64,000 nt of DNA from positions 728,849 through 792,848 of the forward strand of contig CAUYUJ010016059.1 of NCBI GenBank assembly GCA_963575745.1. The letters run 5' to 3'. The DNA comes from Prorocentrum cordatum. Lineage: Eukaryota > Sar > Dinophyceae > Prorocentrales > Prorocentraceae. Below are positions 45,991 through 55,987 of this stretch, in pieces. Made by a program: the position numbers and the translations under genes. Positions within the stretch are counted from its first letter, which is position 1, and each line of letters begins with the position of its first letter. The notes beneath the pieces are model-generated. The model did no database searches. It saw only the letters and a list, made by a program, of their open reading frames with translations, and was not told the origin of the DNA.

Positions 45991-46984
45991 CACACGAGCG
46001 TACTTTCATATCGAAGAGATCTCGAGCGGGAACGTCGCCTGTGAGTGAATTGCAAGGAGGTCTCAGGCGGAAGCCCACTCCCCGTTGGGCCCGCAGCTCA
46101 TGCTGGCAATCCCTGGCGATATCGGCACACCCTTGCCCCTCGGCTTCTGCTCGCTCGCTCGCTCCTCCTCCTCCGCACCCCCTCTCCGAATCCTCCCGCC
46201 CACGCCTCCCTCTGGTCATCCTCCCACCCCACACTCTCACTCATCGAAATCCGCATCCTCGTAATCATCCTGACTCTGCTTCTCCATTCCAGTGTCTTCT
46301 TCCTCGCCCTTCTCGTATATGCCCCTCCTCCATCCCCATCCATCTCCTCTCCTCATTCTCCGCTTCCTCATGTTCACTAGCTCAAACCCTTCCACTCTCT
46401 CAACCCCCTCGTCGAGAAAGACGCTCCACTACACAAGACAGATTGCCCTTGTCGCGGTCCCCATCCTTCTCCCTCGTTCGAGGCCGATGCCTGCCTCGAG
46501 GAGTGTGGCCAAACCTGCCTCCGCGTCTTCATTATTTGAATCCTCCCTCCCTCACGCACGGCACGCCTTCTCATCATCCCAGCCTCCTGCCCGCCCCATC
46601 CTCCTCCTCCTCGTCTCCCAGCCTCCCACCTTCTCCTCCACTTTCTCCTCCTCCTCCTCCTCATACTCACTGGCATGCTCGTTCGTCCTTACTTCATCGG
46701 TCGAACCCGTTGCCCGACCCTCACATTTCCGTTTCCCCTCCTCCCTCTTCTCCACATCCTCATCCTCATTATCCTTCTTCGTTGGAATTCTTGACGCTTC
46801 GCGTATCCCCACCAGCCCATCCAGAAACGACGCCCAGGCGAGTAGAGGTGATCATGGAAGCGGGGCAGCATACAGAGGAACAAGGGGCTGGGGAGGCCGT
46901 CGTACCCCAAGGGGGGGGATGGAGGACGTCTCGGAGGCGGAAGAGAAGGAGGATGATAAGGGTGGGGAGGGAGGAATGAGGAGG
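45991..46984. other. Pyrimidine-rich DNA, no gene recognised
   Basis: CTCC-rich, with CTC runs near 46600-46670. Ser/Pro/Leu frames are compositional. Confidence 0.5.
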
Positions 46985-47105
46985 AGGAGGAATGAGCGGA
47001 TGATAATGTTGATGTTGATATTGAAGATGCTGATAATGACGATGATGGTGGTGGTCTTGACGATGGTGATGGTGATGATGATGATGATGGTGATAATGAG
47101 GGGGA
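46985..47105. repeat. GAT microsatellite
   Basis: Interrupted GATGATGTTGATGTTGATATTGA-type run (shown in part), ending in GGAGGA. Confidence 0.85.
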
Positions 47106-47159
47106 GGAGGAGGAGGATAAGGGTGATCAGAAGAGTCAAAGGCCTCTTGAATGCCTCGC

Positions 47160-47440
47160 GGAGTCTCTTGGGATGTCTCTTGGGATACTCTTTGAGGTCT
47201 CTTGGGGCGTCGTGGGGGCCTCTTGGCGGTCCCGGGAGCTCTTGGACCGTCTTGGGTGCCTCGTGGGAGCCTCTTGGGGGCCTCTTGGTGGTATGTTGGG
47301 GGACTCTTGGAGGCCTCTTGGGGCCTCCTGGTCGCCTCTTGGGGCCTCCTGGGCGCCTCTTGAGGCCCTCTTGGGGCGCTCTTGGGAGCCTTGGGAGCGC
47401 TCTTGGGGCCATCTTGGAGGTGATCGATCAAAGGAAGGGG
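47160..47440. repeat. CCTCTTGGGG minisatellite
   Basis: GCCTCTTGGGG/GCGCTCTTGGG units of 11-17 bases, the complement of the CCAAGAGGCCCC array at 22.3 kb. Confidence 0.95.
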
Positions 47441-47975
47441 GTTCCCTAATTAGCCTCCCCCCTCGGGAGCCTCCAAAATCGGCCCAAACCCAAATAACAC
47501 CGATGATGTTGGCTTCCTATCTTGGGGCCAAAAGAGCCGTCCGACCGCTCGCGGAACCCTCCGTCCAGGTCCAGGGGAAGGGGTAGGGGGAGGGGTAAAC
47601 CCCTCCCCAAGGGGGAAGAGGGATGGGTGGAATAGGATCTGTTCTAGACCACCTACGCCCAGAGGGTTGGTAGGACTTCTTGGGGGTCTTTCGAGAGCCT
47701 CTTGGAGGACTCTTGGGCGCCTCTTGGGGCATCCTGGGCGCCTCTTGGGACCCACTTGAGGCGTTCTAGGGAGCCTTCGGGGCGCTTTTGGGGCCATCTT
47801 GGAGAGAGTCGATCAAACCAAAAGGGGGGTTCAATTAGCCTCCCCCCTCGGGAGCCTCCAAAATCGGCCAAAACCAAAGTAAAACCGATGATTTTGGCTT
47901 CCTATCTTGGGGCCGAAAGAGCCGTCCGACACCTCGCGGCCCGCCCCTAGACCACCTACGCCCAGAGGGCTGGTG
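47441..47975. repeat. Module A', duplicated (inverted partner at 21.8-22.5 kb)
   Basis: The block GCCTCCCCCCTCGGGAGCCT ... TTGGCTTCCTATCTTGGGGCC ... AGAGCCGTCCGAC ... CTAGACCACCTACGCCCAGA occurs at 47450-47668 and again at 47835-47970, with CCTCTTGG units between. The first copy carries GGGGTAAACCCCTCCCC, shared inverted with 21945-21970. Confidence 0.85.
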
Positions 47976-49635
47976 GGATTATTACTGTCCTTCGCCGCCT
48001 CCACGTTCAACTCATTGTCGCTCCTCCGTCCTTTTCTAACCTGCCACTCCGCCAAATCCACCTGCTTCTCCTCCCCCTCCACCTCCTCTTGATCCTGCTC
48101 CTCCTCCTTCTGCTCCTCCTCCTCCTCCTCCTCCTCCTCCTCCTCATCATCATCCCATTCCTTGCATGCCCCCCACAGTGGTATTCTAAGGATGTTTTTT
48201 CTCGGATATTCGATCCGATTCCCCTTCTCCCAGTCTTCCTCATCCTCCTTCGTTCTCCTTGTCCGCTGCTACTATACCCCTCCCTCCCTCATCCTCGCCT
48301 CCACCAGCTCCAAATGTGTGAAGCAAGCGCCCCGTACAATCAGAGAGAACCCCGCCAACAAGAAGGCTAGGGACACATTCGGGCCTCTACCATATTCCCA
48401 AAAAGGATACCCCCCACCATGCGCGAGTCCAAGGGACGGGCCCGCCGTTATGAATGCCTCCTGGGACACCCGCCAGGAGCGAGGCTCCATCTCCCTGGCG
48501 CGGCCTCCTCCCTTTGGTCCTCCTCTTGCCTCATGCGGCCTCTTCCTTGTCCTGCCTCTTGTGTTCTCCTACTCCTCCTCCTCCTCATGTGAGGGGGAGC
48601 GTTAGGGGGGAATGGCTCAGTGGGGAGAAACATCGAGCTCGAGTCGGCGATAGATCGCCGATATCTCTGTACATATATATATATATATGTTTGTGCGTGT
48701 GCGTGCAGATGTTTATGTCAGCGGCAGGCCCCCCATTGCGAAACCGCACGTTCCTGAGCGGCGTGGGCCAGCCTCTGTCGGCGATGCGTCCCCGCCTTGA
48801 TTGAGACTGGAGCGATGGGGGCAACGCCAATGGAGGGGCGGTGTGAGGTGCAAAAGTTCACTTGCGCGAACTCTTACGCGACCTGCTGCTGGGGGGCACG
48901 AACCACGAACTACTGCAAGGGGCGCAAGCGGTTGCATTTGCAAGCGTAAACGATGACATCCACGCGCAACTCTTGCGTCCTAACTGCAGACAACTGCACA
49001 CATGCAATGTCTACTGACGGTAACTACTGTTGCACGCCCTCCAGCCCCCCCACTACTGCGGCATAGACCTGAGCCCGTACCCATTCAAATGTAACGTTGC
49101 CCATCGTCCCAAGCCTGCGAGGGTGAGGTGGCTTGAGGGCGGGGCGGCTTGCAAGTGGGCAAGGACATGCGGGGCGGCCTTGGTAATTGAGAGGGCCCCG
49201 CCTCCGGCTGGGGGGCCCCGCACGCCGACAAGCTGCATTGTGCACTCCAAATCTCTGACGATGGGATCCTTTGAAATCCCCGCATTAATCTTTGTGTTTT
49301 GCCTCCAGGGGCCGTGATCGAGCCCGCACGATCCAAAATAGATCTGGGGAGAAACGCTGGCCCTGGGGAAAAAATCGCTGACTGACAACAATCAAATCGG
49401 CGGATGCCAGGGCCTCTTCCGTGTAGCTCCCGGGGCCCGTCTCAAAGGCTGCCCCCCCAATGACCTTGCCACTTCTCTGAGATCCGACGTCACGAAACAG
49501 CTGCAACATCGTGACAAATCACGACTGGAGCTCAAGACCCAATCTTTCTTCTGCATGGTTCGAGCCGCATCGGTCTGTGATGGTCCTGGAGCCCGAACAC
49601 GGGCGAAAATGCCCTGGGTGAAAACACGGCAAGGC
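47976..49635. other. No gene recognised; CTC and TA tracts
   Basis: CTC-rich 48060-48145; short (TA)n at 48676-48690; mixed sequence otherwise, with no frame carrying a recognisable motif. Confidence 0.45.
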
Positions 49636-49711
49636 CTAGATCTCAGGGTTCGGCGTGCTCGCTGCCAGGTTTCCAGAGCCGCCGCGGTCCATGTCGGGCT
49701 TCGGCCTCTTC
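49636..49711 (-). CDS. Exon 5 of the PABPN1-like gene
   Basis: After CCACAG/G it encodes KRPKPDMDRGGSGNLAASTP and NPEI, then TAG (49638-49636). The basic start completes the RRM C-terminal tail. Confidence 0.75.
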
Positions 49712-50389
49712 CTGTGGCACCGCGCACACGCGGGTAGCATGAGGGAGGGGCGGGGGCTGCTAAGAAGCAAAACGGCTTCTTAGAAGGCAGGGGGCCTTTT
49801 TTAGAAGCGCCCAGGAGCTGTCCAAGAAGCCTTCTTTGCAAGAGCATCCAGGGCCCTCTGAGAAGGCCTCTGCCTTCTAAGTAGCCCCTTGGCTTCTCAG
49901 ACGGCTCCCCCCTCCCTGCGCCACACCCTTGTGCACGCCGCCGACTCCTGTTCACCTTCAGGGCCCTGCCCGCGAACTCCGCACCGTCCAGAGACAGCGC
50001 CGCCTCGGCCCCGGCCTGGTCCGCGAAGTCGACATAGCCGTAGCCCAGGCGCGTGCCGAACTGCCGCTCCACTTTGAGGACCACCCGCTTGACCTCAAAC
50101 TTTGACGGCGTACTCGCAGGGATGGCGCGAAGGGGTAACCTTCCAAGAAGGCAGATGGGCTTCTCACAAGGCGTGTGCCTTCTTGGAAGCGCCTGGAAGC
50201 ATCTCAGGAGCCTTCTTAGAAGCCTCCCGGCGCTTCTGAGAAGGCCCCCGCCTTCGAAGGAACCCACACGCCTTCTTGAAAGCCCCTACGTGGAAACCCC
50301 CCCCCTCGCGCCACCTCCGTGTGCGCGCCGCCACAAAAAAAGAAACATGCCGCCACAAAAAAAGAAAAATCCTGCAAACATAGCGCGCC

Positions 50390-50425
<36 letters not shown>

Positions 50426-51296
50426 GGCGAGAGACAAAACAACAAACAATACAAAAATGCCTCCCCCTCATAATACACACCACGAAAAGCGAATCCGTTT
50501 AACAAAGGCACCCAAGGAAGGAATCGAACAGGGCAGGGCATTTCAGTAAACGCCCAGGGCCGTCCAGTAAACGACAGTTATCGGGGTCGGGGTGTCGTTT
50601 CCTGCCTGGAATATACAACGGCGCGTGCTGAGATTTCGATCGACCCCCACCATGTGAGGGGTTCACTGGTCGGCGTTGCGGGGGGATGCGCGCCGATATG
50701 GGCCAGATCTGGGGCCCTGGAACGGCGCCAGACCCTCGGATTCCCCGGCCCCGTCTCTTCGAACAACGCCGACGCCGAACATATTTTCTCGCGCGTACAT
50801 ACAAAAAAAATATTAGGCCAAAGACACCCAAAAGTGAACTTCCAATCGATCCACTTACTCCGCGATGCGCCCCTAACACGCCGGTGGATTCCCTGGGGCC
50901 ATCGGGGAATAACACGTCTCAGCGAGACAAGTGCTGGCAAGACATTTTTGTTCGTGCAGTGTGTGCCACCCTGCGCGGTGGGATGTAGCGGTCAGTATCC
51001 CGTCTGGATATGAGCCGATCGGGAATCAGGGGCCCGGCCAACCCCTGCATACACAATACGAGCGAGAAGGGGGGGGATGGGAAGAGGGGGGGAAGAGCAG
51101 GAGCAGGGCGAGCCCCTGGTTGCCGCTTACACCGCAGTCCGACACCCGTGAGCCGGCACGACGGGACGGAGGCCACTCCAGAGCGGTGCCAGAGCACCGC
51201 GTGCGGGAAGGCGTGCACTGCAGAGTCTGAGCCTCGCTGCAGGACGTCGCCGAGTTGCAGCGAACGCCGTCACAGGATCTCCTCATCTTGCCTCTC

Positions 51297-51338
<42 letters not shown>

Positions 51339-54300
51339 CTCCTCATCCTCCTCCTCTCCTTCTCCTCCCACTCTTTCCTCCTCCTCTTCCTCCTGATCCT
51401 CCCCTTCCTCCTCCTCCTCCTCTTCCTCATCATTTTCCTCCTCCTCCTCCTCCTCATCATCAGCAGGGCCATTGCAGGGTGAATGCAGGGTAGCCCAGGG
51501 GGCAGTATTCCCTGTGAGAAAAGCCATACCATCATCCAGTCCGCCCAGCAAGAGAGGGAAACGAATTTCCGCCGCGACGGGGAGGTTTTAGGATCAGGCA
51601 TGGGGCGCCAATGGGCGGATCCAGCCCCTGAGCAGCCAGGCCTCGCCGCAGAACTTGAAGTGTTCCGCCAGCTGCTCCGGCCACACGTCGTCCAGCCCGT
51701 CGAGGCCCGCGACGTGCACCGAGACCCCCTCCTGGGGTCGAGCGGACTCACGGGACATGCCGCGACGGGGGGATGCGCGATGCGTCGTGCACGTATGCAA
51801 ACATGATGGCCCAGCATGGCCCCCCCACCCCCGACGGCGGCACCCACGGGAATCCCTGGCAGGCGGGGTGCCGGGACTGGGGGTTCCCGGACTGGGGGTG
51901 GGGGTGAGATTTCCGCGGCCCCCGATGCTGGCGCACGGGCGCGGGCCGCTCCCCAAAATCTCGCTGCAAGCTGCGGCTCCCACTCGACGAATCTGCCTCG
52001 CCTCCGTGGTGGTCGGGGGTGCGGGTGCCATTTTAGGTTGCGAGACAGGCCCCAGGCATGCGACGACCGGGTTTCTGTCATATGGGACCCTCGGACGTCC
52101 CGACCCTCTCCCCAGGATCCGTTTTTTTTCCTCTCCAGAGTAATGGTTTGACGGTCCAAGGGCCTGACGTGACAAGGGCCCCCAGAAGCAGAAAATAAGA
52201 ATCAGCCGTCTGTCGTCCTTCTATTCACGACGCCATGGGCCATCATGTCTGGGATACGAAAACCGACGCAATCCCGAGCCTCTGACTGCAAATTCGCCAG
52301 ACCATTGGGCGTCCCTCCGCGGGAGCCAGGCCCGGTGATTTGAGGAACGGGGTCGGGGCCGACTGCCGGTGCAGGCGCAGCCCGGGGGGCCACCTGCTAC
52401 ACATGTTCACCTTCTCGAGAGCGTCGCCCCGTGGCTTAGAAGAGAGAAGGAAGCAACAAGGGGAGGAAGCGCAAGAGGAGGAGCAACAACAGCAGCAGCA
52501 GCAGCAGCAGCAGCAACAAGCAGCGCTGAGCAGGCGCGGCCGACGACCGCTACACACATGTCACATGCTCTGAGACCCGCCAGAACGGCTCCATGTCCCC
52601 CCCAAGTGTCCCCAATGCGGACCAGAAGGGGCCCAGAAAGAGGCCGAACACAAGCCCAGCACGGCCCAATCCGGAACTACGTGTCCTGAGCGTAGCGTCG
52701 CTGTGCCCAGGATCCCCGCTCTCAGGACTCCCATGGCAGGAGCCCCCGGAACGTCAAGACGGGCTGTGTGCTCTGGGACGCCAGGGCCGACTCTCTTCCC
52801 TTTCCTCCGTGGCGAAGACGACCGGGGGTCCCGCTCTCATTCTTGACATTGTCAAATTACGCCGCAAGTGCCACTGGAGGGGCCGAGGCTCTCTCTACGG
52901 CCCGTCGGCCAGCGAAGACGGCCATAGGGAGGGGTGCCAACGTACCTCCACAACTCAGACCTCCAAGACCTTCAGGCGCTGTTTTCCCCACCCCCCCTGC
53001 GGCCACGCAGTATCTGCCGACCAAACGTCGTAGCCCTTTCGCTAAGTTCCGAGGGAACGGTTCCAAGACGGCCCGAGGGAATTGATGGGGGCCTGAAGAC
53101 ATCCTCCAGGTCCAAAAAGGACCTCGCACGAGGCCTCTAAGAGGCCTGGAGATGAAAGCAAAGATGCTTGCAGTTGTTGCATGTCCCCCTTTTTCGGTTT
53201 CCATGACGCCATAGAAGTCCAAGACAAGCCCGGTGACGGCGCAGATGGGCCCCAACAGGGCTCCAGTAGTGATCCAAGACAGCCGAAGAGGGCCCCAAGA
53301 CGCACCCGAACAGAACCAAGAACAGGGCAAGACGGCCAAAAGACAGCCCCACAACGGTCCATTGGGGCCCCCCAGTGGCCCCAAGAGACCCCGAAGAAGG
53401 CCTAGAGGCCCACAGTGCAACCCAGGATGGTCCCAGGACGGCCAAAGAGGCTACCATATTGAAAATCATGTGGCAACGCGTGGCGCCCTCCCGTGTCATG
53501 CTGCTGGCCCTTCCGAGTCGTAGCTACTACGCTAATCGACGCTGATCGAAGCTACATCGATGCCAATCGACGCTCAATCTGCGCTTTCTCATCGACTACC
53601 AGACGCTGGCGCACGATATGCGCTCTAAAGAAGAAGCTGGCAGGAGATGCAACGCTCCGATGAGCCGCCACCAAACAGACAGGCCCCAAACCGGTCCCTA
53701 CCCCCAAGACGGCCTGCGACCTGATTGCGGGCCCCGTGCGGATGCAAAACGACGGCGACGACGACCTCGCGGAAGGATTTTACCGACCCGCCCTCCGGGT
53801 ACTGCTCGCGCGCCGCGTACTGCGGCGCCTGGCCAGCCTTGTCATCGTCATCGTCGTCGTCGTCGCCTCCCTCGTCCGTCGTCAACGGCGACGTCGTTGT
53901 GGTGATCGTCCTCGTCGTCGGCGCCGCATGGGACAGGATGAGGATGAGGATGAGGAGGAGGAGGAGGATGAGGAGGAGGAGGGGGAGGAGGAAGAGGAGG
54001 AAGAGGAGGAAGAGGAGGAGGGGACGTGAGGACGAGCAGGAAGAGAACGGCGGTGATAGTAGAAGGAGGAAGAGAACAAGGGACGGGAAAAGGGAGGACG
54101 AGCAGGAGAGGACAAGGGAGACGAACAGAGGGAGGGCGAGAAGAGGTGGGCAGAGGATCGGGAGCTTGGGCTCGGGGCCAGCGGCACGGCAGACAGGAGC
54201 AGGAAGGAGGAGGAGCACGAGGAGCCAACGGCCGAACAGGCCGCGAGAGATCCGGCGGGCACGCGGCGCCTGGCCCGCGCTCTCCTCGCCGGCCTGCGTC

Positions 54301-54341
54301 CGCACCAGCGCGAACTGCACCCGGAGCTCCTCCGCGCTCAT
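49636..54341 (-). CDS. PABPN1-like single-RRM protein, five exons
   Basis: Joining 54341-54270, 53870-53766, 51731-51642, 50093-49948 and 49711-49636 gives 489 coding bases, 162 residues and a TAG stop. Residues 1-24 are helical, 25-59 include an eight-Asp run, and 60-145 form an RRM: RNP2 VHVAGL (64-69), RNP1 LGYGYVDF (105-112), then GRALKV and a basic NRKRPKP tail. The F-x-x-CG, G-Y-x-Y-x-F, G-R-x-x-K-V and KR-x-x-P pattern fits nuclear poly(A)-binding protein 2 (PABPN1) and relatives, which bind poly(A) tails in the nucleus. Introns start GC, GT, GC, GA and all end AG followed by G, as known for dinoflagellates. ATG lies 22 bases after an AG acceptor that could be a spliced-leader site. 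Exons 3-5 are firm; exons 1-2 rest on phase and composition. Confidence 0.72.
49712..49947 (-). other. Intron 4 of the PABPN1-like gene
   Basis: 236 bases, GA...CCACAG/G, largely made of palindromic CTTCTnAGAAG units. Confidence 0.65.
49745..49905. repeat. Palindromic CTTCTnAGAAG repeats inside intron 4
   Basis: GCTTCTTAGAAGGC, TCTGAGAAGGCC, GCCTTCTAAGTAGCC and GGCTTCTCAGACGG follow each other within 150 bases. Confidence 0.85.
49948..50093 (-). CDS. Exon 4 of the PABPN1-like gene (RRM second half)
   Basis: 48 codons plus two bases. VKRVVLKVERQFGTRLGYGY leads into VDF and ends GRALKVN. The split Arg codon (AG/G) uses a GA donor (GAGTCG). A GT donor six bases earlier (AAG/GTGAAC) would give another open C-terminus, but the GA choice restores the expected KVNRKRP tail. 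Confidence 0.85.
50140..50290. repeat. Palindromic CTTCTnAGAAG repeats inside intron 3
   Basis: CCTTCCAAGAAGGC, GGCTTCTCACAAGGC, GCCTTCTTGGAAGCGC, GCCTTCTTAGAAGCC and CGCTTCTGAGAAGGCC. Confidence 0.9.
51285..51470. repeat. CTC microsatellite inside intron 3
   Basis: Interrupted (CTC)n/(CTT)n on the plus strand. Confidence 0.9.
51642..51731 (-). CDS. Exon 3 of the PABPN1-like gene (RRM first half)
   Basis: 30 codons from EGVSVHVAGLDG to FKFCGE: beta 1 with RNP2 and helix 1 of the RRM. Ends GGCGAG with a GC donor (GCCTGG). Confidence 0.8.
51732..53765 (-). other. Intron 2 of the PABPN1-like gene
   Basis: About 2.0 kb, GT...CCCCAG/G. Holds a CCCCAAGACGG-type short repeat (53240-53450), an AGCAGCAGC/AACAAC run (52483-52520) and otherwise mixed sequence without another recognisable exon. 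Confidence 0.5.
53240..53450. repeat. CCCCAAGA-type short repeat inside intron 2
   Basis: GCCCCAACAGG, CCAAGACAGCC, GCCCCAAGACG, GGCCCCCCAGTGGCCCC and similar units. Confidence 0.7.
53766..53870 (-). CDS. Exon 2 of the PABPN1-like gene
   Basis: 35 codons: GG, eight Asp, then KAGQAPQYAAREQYPEGGS and VKSFRE, ending at a GT donor (GAG/GTCGTC). An earlier GC donor after KAGQ is possible and also keeps phase. Confidence 0.5.
53871..54269 (-). other. Intron 1 of the PABPN1-like gene
   Basis: 399 bases, GC...AG/G. Filled mainly by a GGA/purine repeat (plus-strand 53935-54130). Confidence 0.5.
54270..54341 (-). CDS. Exon 1 of the PABPN1-like gene (coding part)
   Basis: Encodes MSAEELRVQFALVRTQAG and six more residues, ending GGCCAG with a GC donor (GCGCCG). 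The open frame continues upstream to CCACAG/GAGCTGCGG (acceptor ending at 54363), so either trans-splicing joins there or a further exon exists. Confidence 0.55.
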
Positions 54342-54495
54342 CACGGCGAGCGTCCGCAGCTCCTGTGGTGAGGGGCAACCGATGAAGGGGGGGGAGAAGC
54401 ACAGGGGGGCAAACATGGACCTGGCATCCGGGATACATCCCCGATAGATGGGCGATAGAGGCCCCGACAGGTGCGTCCGCACGTTCCTGTTGCGC

Positions 54496-54741
54496 TTCTC
54501 GCGTGCTGGCTTCTGGCCTCTGCACTGGCATCTGGCACCATTCCCCCCTGTCGTTGCCGCTGATGTGGGCACCCCGGCGTGCTCTGTGGAGAGCAGCCCA
54601 GTGCGACGCCTTCCCTCGTGACAGTCGAGGGGCGGGCGGCGCAAACAAACTTTCTCATGTTATGGGTCAATGTGTGGTCGGAGACTGTCAAGCTGTTGTG
54701 GTTCTCGCGTGCTGGCTTCTGGCTTCTGCACTGGCATCTGG
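54496..54741. repeat. 40-base direct repeat upstream of the LINE
   Basis: TTCTCGCGTGCTGGCTTCTG and the following GGCYTCTGCACTGGCATCTG occur at 54496-54535 and 54702-54741, one base different. The spacing is 206 bases. It may be a duplicated LINE 5' UTR unit or local duplication. Confidence 0.85.
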
Positions 54742-54904
54742 TATTCTTTGGGATCTGTAATGTGTGTCAACTGCAGTTTTTTGTGTAAAAAAATCTGGCT
54801 CAAGGCTCACATCCGATACCCTTAGTTCACTTTTCCCTCACATCCTACCGTTTGCCCTATCATCTGTTTCTCTCTTCTCTGGCCATTGCGGATCGACGCC
54901 TGCC

Positions 54905-55987
54905 ATGCCGGCGAGCACGCGGCAGCCAGGCACCCCAGTGCGTGGAGTGCTAGGCGAACGTGAAGTCCGGCAACGCCTTTTCAGCCCACTTCACGAAATG
55001 GACGGCCTGGATCTCTCTCCGCCACGTCCGGTGGAGGTGCAGATATCTACACCGGCAGCTCCAGGTACCCCGCCCGAGGCATTGGCAGAGGAACGTTCCT
55101 CAGGAGCATCTCAGCCTACCTTGTCTCAGATTGCGGAAATCATGAAACAACAGATCCAGCCCCTTCAAAATTCGATTTTGGGTTTGGAGCGGGCAATGTC
55201 GGATTTGGGAGGTTCGCTTGACTCGAGAATGGCATCCACAGAGACTCGTGTTGAGGACATCGAAATCCGTATCACGAGCATCGAGAATGCAATGTCCACC
55301 GACTCGAGGGGCTCTGGCGCAGGGTCCCAGACGGAGGAAGAAGTCTGGGAACACATCAAGTCATTGGAGGACGAGCTCGCGAACTTCAAACTTGCAACGT
55401 CCATGCCGACAGCGACCCCATCAGTGGACAATTCACGTTCTCTTACTGCCGTCGTCGGCGGCCTGAAAGACTGTGGAAACACCGACGACGCCTTCAAGTT
55501 GGTCGGTGACGCTCTTTGGAGCAAGTGGGCACCTTATCCTGTTGACCACTACGTCAAAGGCGAGTTCAACGGCATCCTCTTCTTCAAATTTACTTCTAAA
55601 ATCGACCGGGACATCGCAGTGAAGACCCTCAAGGAGGCAAGCATCCAGCACGGCTCCCACAAGGTCTGGGCCAAACGGGATCTTCCTTTGGATGTACGTG
55701 TGAACCAGTCGCTTCTTTTCAGCGTCAAGCGCATGATGACTGAGTGGGGATACGACCGCAAGTCGGTGTGGGCAGATTTGGATTCAATGTGTGTGAAAGT
55801 TGGTTTCGATTCAGTCTTGTCTTCAAAAGTTGATGGTGCCAAGCTCGTCGTTACGTTCACCACCGATGAATGGAAGAAAGAAATTTCGTGCGAGGATTTG
55901 GACAAGCTGCGCCTTGAGTCCGATGCGAAGCTGGCAAAAGGGGCCCCTCCAACCAAAGGCGTTGGCAAAGTGAAGCGGAAGCATTAG
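54905..55987 (+). CDS. LINE ORF1 protein (coiled coil, RRM-like)
   Basis: 360 codons from ATG at 54905, TAG at 55985. It likely binds element RNA and trimerises. Residues 1-70 are Pro-rich and polar; 74-130 is heptad-like (QIAEIMKQQIQPLQNS and following), with a second short helix at about 143-163 (EEEVWEHIKSLEDELANFKL); 180-270 resembles an RRM (SLTAVVGGL, then ILFFKFTSKIDRD); the C-terminus is basic (KGVGKVKRKH). The plan matches L1-type ORF1p. The frame is intact. The frame is also open upstream to 54764, but only a GTG is found there. Confidence 0.75.
   Translation: MPASTRQPGTPVRGVLGEREVRQRLFSPLHEMDGLDLSPPRPVEVQISTPAAPGTPPEALAEERSSGASQPTLSQIAEIMKQQIQPLQNSILGLERAMSDLGGSLDSRMASTETRVEDIEIRITSIENAMSTDSRGSGAGSQTEEEVWEHIKSLEDELANFKLATSMPTATPSVDNSRSLTAVVGGLKDCGNTDDAFKLVGDALWSKWAPYPVDHYVKGEFNGILFFKFTSKIDRDIAVKTLKEASIQHGSHKVWAKRDLPLDVRVNQSLLFSVKRMMTEWGYDRKSVWADLDSMCVKVGFDSVLSSKVDGAKLVVTFTTDEWKKEISCEDLDKLRLESDAKLAKGAPPTKGVGKVKRKH

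Larger units (their letters stand above)
50094..51641 (-). other. Intron 3 of the PABPN1-like gene
   Basis: 1548 bases, GC...TTTGAG/G. Contains CTC/GAG repeats (51285-51470), an AT/GA microsatellite (50395-50430) and palindromic AGAAG/CTTCT repeats (50140-50290). Confidence 0.65.
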
